This document shows, piece after piece, positions 1 to 6,532 of a DNA stretch of 33,937 nt. The notes beneath the pieces were generated by a model that was not told where the DNA came from, did no database searches, and was given only the letters and a program-made list of their open reading frames with translations. Position numbers and translations under genes: made by a program. Numbering within the stretch: position 1 is the stretch's first letter; every line of letters begins with the position of its first letter. This DNA is from Flavobacteria bacterium RIFCSPLOWO2_12_FULL_35_11 (lineage in GTDB: Bacteria; Bacteroidota; Bacteroidia; Flavobacteriales; Flavobacteriaceae), in contig MGWK01000092.1 in NCBI GenBank assembly GCA_001800975.1, positions 8,034 through 41,970 on the forward strand. Direction: 5' to 3'.

Positions 1-400
1 TAATGACACCTTTAATGGTGGTTTGATTGCCAATTTGAATATTTTGGGTGTTGGCATTGGTTTCAGTTGTGAACGTGCAACTAACGCCAGCTTTATCTCC
101 TTCAGCTTTTAAGAGAATTACTTTTTGATTATTGAAATCTTTCGAAATTTCAGCAACCGTGCCCGATATTTCGAGGACTTTAGAATTGCCCGCTTCGTCT
201 AAATATTTGTCGTTTGCTTTTTTGGAATCCGTTAAATATTCATTCACAATTTCGCTCGCATTATAGCTAAAGTCGGTTTCTGTGTTTTGAACATCTCTGG
301 CAGGTTTGTTGAACATATAATAGCCAACTCCGCCTCCAATAAGAATTCCCACGCCAATTACGATGAGCACTATTTTAAAAATTTTCTTTTTTGTTGTCAT
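1..400 (-). CDS. OB-fold (tRNA_anti-like) membrane-anchored protein, partial
   Basis: This reading frame starts at the ATG ending at 400 and is still open at the window edge, so the C-terminus is missing. About 133 residues are visible. They begin with a Lys-rich stretch (MTTKKKIFK) followed by one hydrophobic helix at residues 9-28, which suggests an inner-membrane anchor with a periplasmic domain. The rest contains an EISGTVAEI segment and a second TTIKGVI strand, the pattern of the OB-fold family called tRNA_anti-like (PF12869), often found in small Bacteroidota envelope proteins of unknown role. The family assignment is by recognition of the pattern only. It is a separate gene from the rhodanese upstream, with about 140 bp between them. 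Confidence 0.6.
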   Translation of the reverse strand, partial: MTTKKKIFKIVLIVIGVGILIGGGVGYYMFNKPARDVQNTETDFSYNASEIVNEYLTDSKKANDKYLDEAGNSKVLEISGTVAEISKDFNNQKVILLKAEGDKAGVSCTFTTETNANTQNIQIGNQTTIKGVI

Positions 401-538
401 CTTTCAGTTTGTTTAAATTGTTTTAACTGAAGGTATAGACTTTCGGACTTTTAATTCCTGACAACAAGAAATTATTTTTTATGATTATTTAGGAGAATCC
501 CTTTATTTGCAGTGCTTAAGGGTCGTAATTTTTTTAAA

Positions 539-943
539 TTATTTTGCGGAAGTTTGTGCGTCTTTACTAATTGGAAACCCTTTTAGCTCCCAATCCTTAA
601 GCCCATATTGTAAGTTGTAAACATTTTTATAGCCGTTTGCTATCAATATTTCGGCAGTTTTACCGCTTCTGTAACCGGTTCTGCAGTAAACATAAATTGG
701 CTTGTCTTTGGGCAATAATAGCAGGTTTTCTTTAAAGCTGAAGGAATAATAATTTAATTGCTCAGCATCTTTTATATGTCCGCTTTCAAATTCATAAAGT
801 GTGCGCACATCCAGTAAAATGCCATCTTTTTTTGCTATAAGTTTTTTAAATTCTGAAGGATTTACAATTTTTATGGTTTGCTGCTGGGCATTTGCAAAAA
901 ACATTGCAGAAATTAAGGCTATTACAAAAAACAAATATTTCAT
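539..943 (-). CDS. Secreted rhodanese-like domain protein
   Basis: A 134-residue protein with an N-terminal signal peptide (hydrophobic residues 3-19, likely cleavage near ANAQ at 17-20) followed by a single rhodanese domain. The domain shows the LLDVRTLYEFESGHIKDA segment (43-60) and the active-site loop CRTGYRS with catalytic Cys87. Single-domain rhodaneses carry sulfur as a persulfide on this Cys. The extracytoplasmic location suggests sulfur transfer or thiol chemistry in the periplasm, but the substrate cannot be read from the sequence. It lies between the OB-fold protein and the sigma/anti-sigma pair, all on the minus strand. There is a gap of about 95 bp upstream to the anti-sigma gene, so co-transcription is possible but unproven. 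Confidence 0.85.
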   Translation of the reverse strand: MKYLFFVIALISAMFFANAQQQTIKIVNPSEFKKLIAKKDGILLDVRTLYEFESGHIKDAEQLNYYSFSFKENLLLLPKDKPIYVYCRTGYRSGKTAEILIANGYKNVYNLQYGLKDWELKGFPISKDAQTSAK

Positions 944-1038
944 ATACTGATGATTTTTATCGAAAAAACGGGAAACTTAATTTGCTTTTTTATTATAGTT
1001 CAGTCAAGGAATAGTTTTAAAATAAAGAAATAAAAACG

Positions 1039-1305
1039 TTATTTTGTTTTTTTCAGCGCTTCCAAAATTTGTTCTTTTTTTTCTGAAGAAAGCTTCATTG
1101 GCACATTTTCTTGCTTATTGATTTTTTCCAAAGACTTTTCAATAATCTCACTTTGCTTTTCATAGGTTGCGCACTGGCCGCAAACAGCAGTGTGCATTTT
1201 TAATTGTATTTTTTCAACAGGTGACAATTTCGTTACCCACCTCTTTTCAATCAGTTCCGTAGCTTTTTTGCAAGAAAGCATTATTATATTCATCATTTTT
1301 TTCAT
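1039..1305 (-). CDS. Zinc-binding anti-sigma factor-like protein
   Basis: A protein of 88 residues starting at the ATG at 1305-1303. A longer TTG-initiated form reaching 1317 is possible but less likely. The sequence has a Cys near the N-terminus (MLSCKKATELIEKR) and the motif HTAVCGQC, that is H-x3-C-x2-C, the signature of ZAS anti-sigma domains. There is no transmembrane helix, so it would act as a soluble cytoplasmic anti-sigma. The start codon overlaps the stop of the preceding sigma-factor gene as TGATG, implying translational coupling and a one-to-one product ratio. The function follows from this pairing plus the zinc motif. The signal sensed is unknown. Confidence 0.75.
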   Translation of the reverse strand: MKKMMNIIMLSCKKATELIEKRWVTKLSPVEKIQLKMHTAVCGQCATYEKQSEIIEKSLEKINKQENVPMKLSSEKKEQILEALKKTK

Positions 1306-1874
1306 CAGCTTACCCAATTTAATTCAATACATTTTTTCAACAGCAACTTTGCTCTATGGCTTATTTGCCAATAATTAGACATTGTTATTTGAAGCTCCTG
1401 ACAGATGTCTGCACTTTTCTTGTCTAACAAATATTTAGATTGAATGACAAACTGCCAATTTTCAGGCAAATCTTTTATGCAACCTAATAGAATGGTGTTA
1501 AACTCAGGATTGTCAAGCCAATGTTGTTCGTCATTATCCGCTGCCTTTTTCCATTTATCATGTTCATCAAAAAAATTATCCGTTGTTTTTATTTGTTGCA
1601 AATAATCATTGGAAGAAATAATAAATTGTTTTGATTTTTTCCGATAATGATCAATAATTTTATTGTTCAAAATGGCGAATAGCCACGTTTTTGGCTGGCT
1701 TTTACCATCAAATGAATCTATTTTATGATACGCGGAAAGAAAGGTGTCCTGAACCAAATCTTCAGCGGTTTCTCTTGAAGAAATTTTATAAAAAGCCCAA
1801 GAAAAAAGTTCATCGCTAAATTGATTGACCCAACTTTCAAACAAGGTTTTTGTATTCTCTTTTGTTGATTTCAT
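1305..1874 (-). CDS. ECF-family RNA polymerase sigma factor
   Basis: The chosen start (ATG ending at 1874, MKSTKENTK) gives 189 residues, the normal ECF size. The open frame extends 30 codons further to 1964 but that part is Lys/Leu-rich and not sigma-like. Region 2 spans about residues 20-85, with the RETAEDLVQDTFLSAY core-binding segment and PKTWLFAILNNKIIDHYRKK at the -10 recognition part. Region 4 is near 130-185 (DLPENWQFVIQSKYLL, then a helix-turn-helix ending ISHRAKLLLKKCIE). It would direct RNA polymerase to a stress regulon, restrained by the coupled zinc anti-sigma protein. The target promoters are not evident in this window. Confidence 0.88.
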   Translation of the reverse strand: MKSTKENTKTLFESWVNQFSDELFSWAFYKISSRETAEDLVQDTFLSAYHKIDSFDGKSQPKTWLFAILNNKIIDHYRKKSKQFIISSNDYLQQIKTTDNFFDEHDKWKKAADNDEQHWLDNPEFNTILLGCIKDLPENWQFVIQSKYLLDKKSADICQELQITMSNYWQISHRAKLLLKKCIELNWVS

Positions 1875-2123
1875 TATACTTTTTGCGATTTCTTTGAGCG
1901 CTAAAGATAGTATTTTTTGACATTTAGCCTTCAAGAATTTTATTAAATAAAACGAAATTGGCACTTAGTGTCTATTAAATGCATTCAATCCGTAAAAGCG
2001 TTATAATTGCCAGGTGATTATGTGGAAGAAGATCAATTAGAATAGCGTAGTATTTAATAAATCATTTAAAAAAGAATGATTTTTCAATATAAGCACTTTC
2101 CGCTATGTTGTCGCCTAAAAAAT

Positions 2124-2156
2124 AAAGCCCTGTAAATCAAGTTATTACAGGGCTTT
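2124..2156 (-). terminator. Intrinsic terminator after tRNA-Ser
   Basis: A perfect 12-bp stem (2124-2135 with 2145-2156, AAAGCCCTGTAA) and a 9-nt loop follow the 3' end of tRNA-Ser on the minus strand. They are followed on that strand by an ATTTTTT run. Confidence 0.85.
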
Positions 2157-2159
2157 CAG

Positions 2160-2244
2160 CGGAGAAAGAGGGATTCGAACCCCCGGAGGTGTGACCCTCA
2201 ACAGTTTTCAAGACTGCCGCAATCGACCACTCTGCCATTTCTCC
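2160..2244 (-). tRNA. tRNA-Ser (anticodon UGA)
   Basis: On the minus strand the acceptor stem GGAGAAA pairs with TTTCTCC. The D-loop has AGAGTGGTCGA, and the anticodon loop reads CTTGAAA with anticodon TGA. A long variable arm (TTGAGGGTCACACCTCC region) is typical of class II tRNA-Ser, and the T-arm is GGGGGTTCGAATCCC. The discriminator base is G, as expected for Ser. CCA is not encoded. Confidence 0.95.
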
Positions 2245-2331
2245 TTTAGCGAGGGCAAATATAGAACCCTTTTTTGTTTTTCTGAAACTTTTTAGTGTTT
2301 TTTTTAGGATATTTTTTAGCGATTATTTCAG

Positions 2332-2339
2332 TACATTTG
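2332..2339 (+). promoter_or_regulatory. -7 element upstream of TSUP permease
   Basis: TACATTTG matches the Bacteroidota -7 consensus TAnnTTTG and lies 17 bp before the ATG at 2357. No clear -33 TTTG is seen at the usual 19-20 nt spacing, so this is a partial match. Confidence 0.5.
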
Positions 2340-2356
2340 AGTGTTTAAATAATCAG

Positions 2357-3109
2357 ATGAATCCAATTTTAGAAATTGTCCTATTAATCGTGATAGGTTT
2401 TGTTGCGGGTGTTATAAATACCATTGCGGGCGGCGGCTCATTATTAACCTTGCCTATTCTAATTTTTTTGGGATTGCCTCCAAATGTGGCAAACGGCACA
2501 AACCGCATTGGCATTTTGTTTCAAAGCATTTCCACAACGGCCGGCTTTAAAAGCAAAGGGATTCTCACGTTTCCATTTAGCATATACGTCAGTATTTCCG
2601 CATTAATTGGCGCGCTTATTGGCGCTCAAATTGCTGTTGACATCAAAGGCGAAACCTTTAATAGAATTTTGGCTGTTGTCATGGTGTTGGTCGTTGTTTA
2701 TATGGTTTTAAATCATAAATACAAACAATTTAATTTATTGGAACGCACTTCGGGCAAGTATTTATGGTTAAGTATTTTCCTGTTCTTTTTTGTGGGCATA
2801 TATGGCGGATTTATACAGGCAGGCGTTGGTTTTATGATGTTGTTGGTGCTGTCTTCCATAAACAATATTTCCTTGGTAAAAAGCAATGCAATTAAGGTAA
2901 CTGTAACGTTGGTTTTTACTGTTGCTTCGCTCGCGATTTTTTTGGCGAACGACAAAATTAATTGGAAATATGGATTGCTTCTTGCAATAGGAAGCGCTGT
3001 TGGAGGTTGGTTTGCCAGCCGATGGTCCGTAAAAAAAGGTGATGGTTTGGTTAAAATATTTATGATTGTTATGGTGGTCATTATGGCAATAAAACTCTGG
3101 TTTTTCTAA
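2357..3109 (+). CDS. TSUP-family (TauE/SafE) transporter
   Basis: A 250-residue integral membrane protein with about eight hydrophobic helices. The first half has the family pattern GFVAGVINTIAGGGSLLTLPIL (residues 15-36) and GLPPNVANGTNR (39-50). The second half repeats it as FFVGIYGGFIQAGVGFMMLLVL, the internal duplication typical of TauE/SafE (PF01925). Members move small anions or organic sulfur compounds such as sulfite and sulfoacetate across the inner membrane. The substrate here is not known. It is a monocistronic gene between tRNA-Ser and an insertion sequence, and a TAnnTTTG element lies just upstream. Confidence 0.88.
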   Translation: MNPILEIVLLIVIGFVAGVINTIAGGGSLLTLPILIFLGLPPNVANGTNRIGILFQSISTTAGFKSKGILTFPFSIYVSISALIGALIGAQIAVDIKGETFNRILAVVMVLVVVYMVLNHKYKQFNLLERTSGKYLWLSIFLFFFVGIYGGFIQAGVGFMMLLVLSSINNISLVKSNAIKVTVTLVFTVASLAIFLANDKINWKYGLLLAIGSAVGGWFASRWSVKKGDGLVKIFMIVMVVIMAIKLWFF

Positions 3110-3131
3110 ATTATTTTGGCGTTCCACTGCG

Positions 3132-3206
3132 GGTCGTGCTTTCCGTTACAATCTTTTTTTCGGAGAAAAACCTCAAAAAAAGTATTTCCACTACAATCAC
3201 TAACGC
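3132..3206 (+). repeat. Dispersed intergenic repeat, family 1, copy A
   Basis: A roughly 75-bp non-coding segment beginning GGTCGTGCTTTCCG and ending CACTAACGC. It has two internal near-copies of TTTCCnCTnCAATC. The same arrangement recurs at 20841-20920 in this window, which shows it is a dispersed element. Confidence 0.75.
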
Positions 3207-3234
3207 GAATTAAATTACGATTTTAGATTTTAGA

Positions 3235-4557
3235 TTAGTACTGGTGCGTTAATATTCTTTTTTTGTTTGCAAGGTATTGATTTATATAAACATATAGACG
3301 TTCTTTGATTTTTTGATTTGATTTGAAAGTTTATGATTTTACATTTAAAAGTGTAAAATTATGAATTCAGGTAAATATATTTTTTCCCAATTATTAAATT
3401 TTGTGAATAAATATGAGTTTGAAAAAATTGTCAATAGGTACAACGGTAATTATCGGGTACGAGAACTTAATTGTTGGAATCAATTTATTCAGTTATTTTT
3501 TGGACAACTTACTAATCTCAACTCCCTACGCGATATTTATTTGTGTCTTAAAGCTCATAATAGCAAGTTGTATCATTTAGGGATTAAAAATTATGTAAGT
3601 CATACCACTTTGTCATGAGCCAACGAAATACGTGATTGGCAGATTTTTTCTGATTTTGGTAATCATCTGATTGAATTAGTACGCCCTCTTTATAAAAACA
3701 GTGAAGTGCCTAATTTATCAATTGATAATGAACTTTTTGCGTTAGATTCAACCACTATTTCCTGTAGCATTAATCTCTTAACTTGGGCTGAAGGAAAATA
3801 CAGTCGTGGAGCAGTAAAGATGCACACTTTACTTGATTTACGAGGTAGTATTCCGAATTTTATTCTTGTTACAGATGGTAAATACCACGATAGCAATGTA
3901 CTTGACCAAATTATTCCCGAGCCAGATGCCATTTATATAATGGATAAAGCCTACGTCGATTTTAAGGCACTATACCGCATCAATACTCATAATTCTTATT
4001 TTGTTACAAGAGCAAAATCGAGTTTAAAATACACAATTATCGAACAAAATTTCAATATTGACGAAAAAACAGGCTTAAGAGCCGATAAAACAATTGAACT
4101 AACTGTTGTTAAATCGAAAAAATTATATCCCGAAAAACTTCGCTTAATAGTGTATTACGATGCAGAAAAAGACAATTATCTTGTTTTTATGACAAATAAT
4201 TTTGAAGTAACAGCTCTTGAAGTCTCATATATTTATAAAAACAGGTGGCAAATAGAAACATTTTTTAAATGGATAAAGCAAAATTTAGTAATTAAAAAAC
4301 TTTGGGGACATTCTCAAAACGCTGTCAAAACACATATTTGGATAGCTATTTGCACTTATTTAATCGTTGCTTATGTAAAAAAATCCGTAAAAAGTGAGCT
4401 GTCAATTTATCAGATTATGCAAATTTTAAGCAATCTGCTTTTGACAAAACGCCGATAAGTCAATTATTGAACGACTTTCAAAACAATCAAAATGTCAATG
4501 AACATCAATATAATATTTTTGATGATTAAACTATTTTTTTTAACGCACCAGCACTAA
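3235..4557 (+). mobile_element. IS4-family insertion sequence, decayed
   Basis: The element is bounded by an 18-bp terminal inverted repeat with one mismatch: TTAGTACTGGTGCGTTAA at 3235-3252 and its complement at 4540-4557. The inner 12 bp, CTGGTGCGTTAA, are perfect. It encloses one IS4-type DDE transposase reading frame that carries two inactivating lesions. I could not find an exact target-site duplication at either boundary, so the insertion is probably old. Length is about 1.3 kb, usual for the family. Confidence 0.85.
3361..4529 (+). pseudogene. IS4-family transposase, interrupted twice
   Basis: An original product of about 389 residues can be reconstructed. The first 85 codons (MNSGKYIFSQLLNF start) end at an in-frame TGA at 3616-3618. 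The same frame then continues (ANEIRDWQIFSDF onward), so this is a simple nonsense change, probably CGA to TGA. The catalytic parts are downstream: LDSTTIS with the first Asp, IYIMDKAYVDF with the second, and the IS4 YREK signature YKNRWQIETFFKWIK. Near 4439-4442 a run of four T in place of five shifts the frame. With one T restored the product reads LLFDKTPISQLLNDF and ends IFDD at the TAA at 4527-4529. The element is therefore unlikely to mobilise itself. Confidence 0.85.
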
Positions 4558-4760
4558 GTTATGAACTACGATTTCTTAATTTAGACTTTAGACTTTTGAC
4601 CTACTGCCTATTTAATAAAATGAAGAAAGGGAAGCCAGTAATACCGCTTGTAACCCCTTACAATCGATATTTTAGTAGCTTCCCAGTTTTTTAAGGCAAT
4701 ACTGTTTTAAGCAGCACTGCTATTTTGTGGGTAATAGGATACTTTCGGTCTCCTTAAATG

Positions 4761-5062
4761 AAAAATCATTGTATGACAATAATTTTTATGCGTATGCTAA
4801 AAGGAATTTAATGTATTAACCTCTTGATTTTTAAAACCGTTGTGGGGACAACCATTTTTATGCTTTTGATGATAAAACCGTTGTGGGGACAACCATTTTT
4901 ATGCTTTTGATGATAAAACCGCTGTGGGGACAACTTTTTTATTTAATGAACTTTTTCTTTTCTGGACCTTTAATAAAACCGTTGTGGAGACAACCATTTT
5001 TATACTTTTGAATATAAAACCGTTGTGGGGACAACTTTTAATAAAACCGTTATGGGGACAAC
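4761..5062 (-). repeat. Array of RNA-hairpin tandem repeats
   Basis: Six copies of a 20-bp core (plus strand AAAACCGTTGTGGGGACAAC) begin at 4833, 4874, 4915, 4975, 5016 and 5043. A diverged seventh copy lies at 4761-4790. Spacing is mostly 41 bp (41, 41, 60, 41, 27), and the inter-core DNA (CATTTTTATGCTTTTGATGAT type) is also repeated. Each core folds on the minus-strand RNA as GUUGU-CCCC-ACAAC. Substitutions in copies 3 and 6 keep pairing as G-U wobbles only in the minus-strand RNA, and the diverged copy has the compensatory stem AUUGU/ACAAU. A 41-bp period is not a multiple of three, so this is not a protein repeat. It lies 40 bp past the stop of the 62-residue gene, in its 3' untranslated direction. 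Confidence 0.85.
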
Positions 5063-5102
5063 GCGAATTAAGGGTTTATTTATCGCTGTTTTAGTTATAA
5101 TA

Positions 5103-5291
5103 TTACAGTAAAATACAATTTTGTGGACTCACAACATCACCGGTTTGGTTAATGTAATTGAAACAAGGCATTAAAGTGTTGATGTAAATTCTGTTTACTT
5201 GTTCCGTTAAAGTGATTTTTTTGCCCATACTGTTGTTTACTACTGTTAAATGAGGGGCTCTGTCTGTTTGTTTTAAAGGGGTTGCTTTCAT
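5103..5291 (-). CDS. Small protein of unknown function (62 aa)
   Basis: I do not recognise this protein. It is 62 residues long, mixed polar and hydrophobic, with no signal peptide or membrane helix and two Cys (43 and 59). The start context, AATTTAAACAAAATG, is typical of Bacteroidota genes. Codon use (TTA for Leu, AAA, AAC, GTA) resembles flanking real genes, which supports it being expressed. It sits 61 bp downstream of the CAP-domain lipoprotein on the same strand, so the two probably form one transcript. The hairpin array follows its stop codon. A chance open frame cannot be ruled out. Confidence 0.5.
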   Translation of the reverse strand: MKATPLKQTDRAPHLTVVNNSMGKKITLTEQVNRIYINTLMPCFNYINQTGDVVSPQNCILL

Positions 5292-5352
5292 TTTGTTTAA
5301 TTTAAGATTAAAATTAACTTCCGTTTAGTGTGGGGGATTGTTTATATTTTTT

Positions 5353-5856
5353 TTACTTTTTTATAAAAATATTGGTAAAGTAATTTCTGTTTTCCATATT
5401 TGAACCCGTTGAGATCCCAAAGTGGGTATAGTCTGGATTTTCCATAATTTTTCTGTGACCATCGCTTGCGATCCAAGCATTTACAACACCTTCAGCAGTG
5501 CTGTAGCCAAAGCCGACATTTTCGCCGACTGTTTTGGCACCTGCCTCTTCCATTAAAATTTGGGCTCTTTCCGCAAAATTGTCGTGGCTTATCGCTCCAG
5601 CTTCAATCATATAATTGGTATGGCCGTCTGCCACGCCTGAAACAATGTTTAAAGTGCTTAGGGCTGATAATCCCATGCTTGTTCTGTGGGCGTTTACCAG
5701 ACTTACGATTTCAGATTCCATAGGGGAATAAACAACTTTAGCGTTAACAACTTCGCTGTTTTCATTAAAGTAAACTCCGTCTTCTTCTTTAGCGCAGGAA
5801 AATAATAGGGTAGTTAAAAGGAGTAATGCGATTAATTTTGGAGTATGCGTTTTCAT
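5353..5856 (-). CDS. CAP-domain (SCP/PR-1-like) lipoprotein
   Basis: A 167-residue lipoprotein. The signal peptide ends in LLFSC with lipidated Cys21. It is followed by a single CAP domain (PF00188) from about residue 47 (ESEIVSLVNAHRTSMGLSALS) to the C-terminus. Cavity residues seen in the family are present: His79 (VADGHTNYM), SHDNF with His91, Glu112 (GENVGFG) and His134 (SDGHRKIMENPDYTHFGI). Bacterial CAP proteins are extracytoplasmic and have varied or unknown roles, so no reaction is assigned. A promoter and LytTR-like repeats lie upstream, and a small gene and hairpin array lie downstream. The 5' leader is C-rich on the mRNA strand (telomere-like complement). Confidence 0.85.
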   Translation of the reverse strand: MKTHTPKLIALLLLTTLLFSCAKEEDGVYFNENSEVVNAKVVYSPMESEIVSLVNAHRTSMGLSALSTLNIVSGVADGHTNYMIEAGAISHDNFAERAQILMEEAGAKTVGENVGFGYSTAEGVVNAWIASDGHRKIMENPDYTHFGISTGSNMENRNYFTNIFIKK

Positions 5857-5862
5857 TTTTTT

Positions 5863-5900
5863 GGGGTTAGGGGTTAGGGTATTTTTTAAGCGTATTGGGG
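5863..5900 (+). other. G-rich telomere-like tract in leader of CAP gene
   Basis: The plus strand reads GGGGTTAGGGGTTAGGG at 5863-5879, with a further GGGG at 5897-5900. That makes four G-tracts able in principle to form a G-quadruplex. It lies 7-44 bp before the CAP lipoprotein start, on that gene's template strand. The function is unknown. Confidence 0.5.
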
Positions 5901-6001
5901 TTGATTTATTTTTTTTTTGGTTTTGGGGTTATAATTAATTGTGCTTTCGGGGTTTTGGTTTTTATGCTTTTAAACTCGGGGTTATTCGTTTTCTAATGAT
6001 G

Positions 6002-6031
6002 TAAATGTAAGACTAATATTTTAATATGCAA
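6002..6031 (-). promoter_or_regulatory. Promoter of the CAP lipoprotein operon
   Basis: On the minus strand, TTG (6031-6029), a 19-nt spacer, then TACATTTA (6009-6002) matches the Bacteroidota consensus TTTG-N19-TAnnTTTG with one mismatch in the last -7 base. Transcription would start near 5995, giving a leader of about 140 nt. Confidence 0.5.
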
Positions 6032-6050
6032 ATAAAAAGTATAAAAAATT

Positions 6051-6170
6051 TACCGTTTGTTGTAAAAAACTTACCATTTGTTTTTAAAATACGTTATTTC
6101 ATCTGATTTTAAAGGGTTTGCGACTTTATAAAAATTTACCATTTGTTATAAAAAACTTACCATTTGTTTG
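6051..6170 (+). promoter_or_regulatory. Four LytTR-like direct repeats
   Basis: TACCGTTTGT occurs at 6051 and TACCATTTGT at 6072, 6137 and 6158. Within each pair the spacing is exactly 21 bp, two helical turns. The first matches the published LytTR half-site consensus [TA][AC][CA]GTTN[AG][TG]; the others differ by G to A. The first pair ends just upstream of the -33 element at 6031-6029, so a dimeric regulator bound here could control the CAP operon. The repeats read away from that gene, and no LytTR gene is in the window. Confidence 0.5.
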
Positions 6171-6532
6171 TAAAATATGTCAAAAAAAATGATAAAAATG
6201 TAAAATAATGCCTTTTTATGGATCAATTTTGAATGCAAAAAAGCGTAAAATGTCGTATTTTCAAAAAAGCTGCTCGGATGTTGATTTAATAGAGGCGTTT
6301 GAATTTTTGGCAAATGCCCAAAATGAGCTCTTTATGATTTGGATTGGTTTCAAAATATTGACTTTCAAAAGAATGGTGCTAAGAAATTTTAACCAACAAT
6401 TTTAGGATGGTACATTTTGCAAATGGTGGAACAAGCATAAATGCGGAAATGAAATGAAGTCGGAAAATTAGTGACAGGACTTTACAGGGAGTTAATTCAT
6501 TGGTCAAAACGAAATTTCAAAAGGGTTTAATG
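6171..6532. other. Intergenic stretch without a supported gene
   Basis: It contains one 65-codon open frame at 6208-6405 (plus strand), with no recognisable domain and only a weak start context. I see no terminator or promoter here that can be supported. Confidence 0.4.

Noticed and set aside
3225-4570. Target-site duplication of the IS4 element
   Set aside because: Flanks TTTTAGATTTTAGA and GTTATGAACTACG do not match at the boundary.
4833-5062. CRISPR array
   Set aside because: The inter-repeat segments are themselves repeated rather than unique, spacing varies from 27 to 60 bp, and no cas gene is nearby.
6208-6405. 65-codon open frame on the plus strand
   Set aside because: No recognisable domain and poor composition (Phe/Lys/Asn-rich, ends in random-looking sequence); not strong enough to call a gene.
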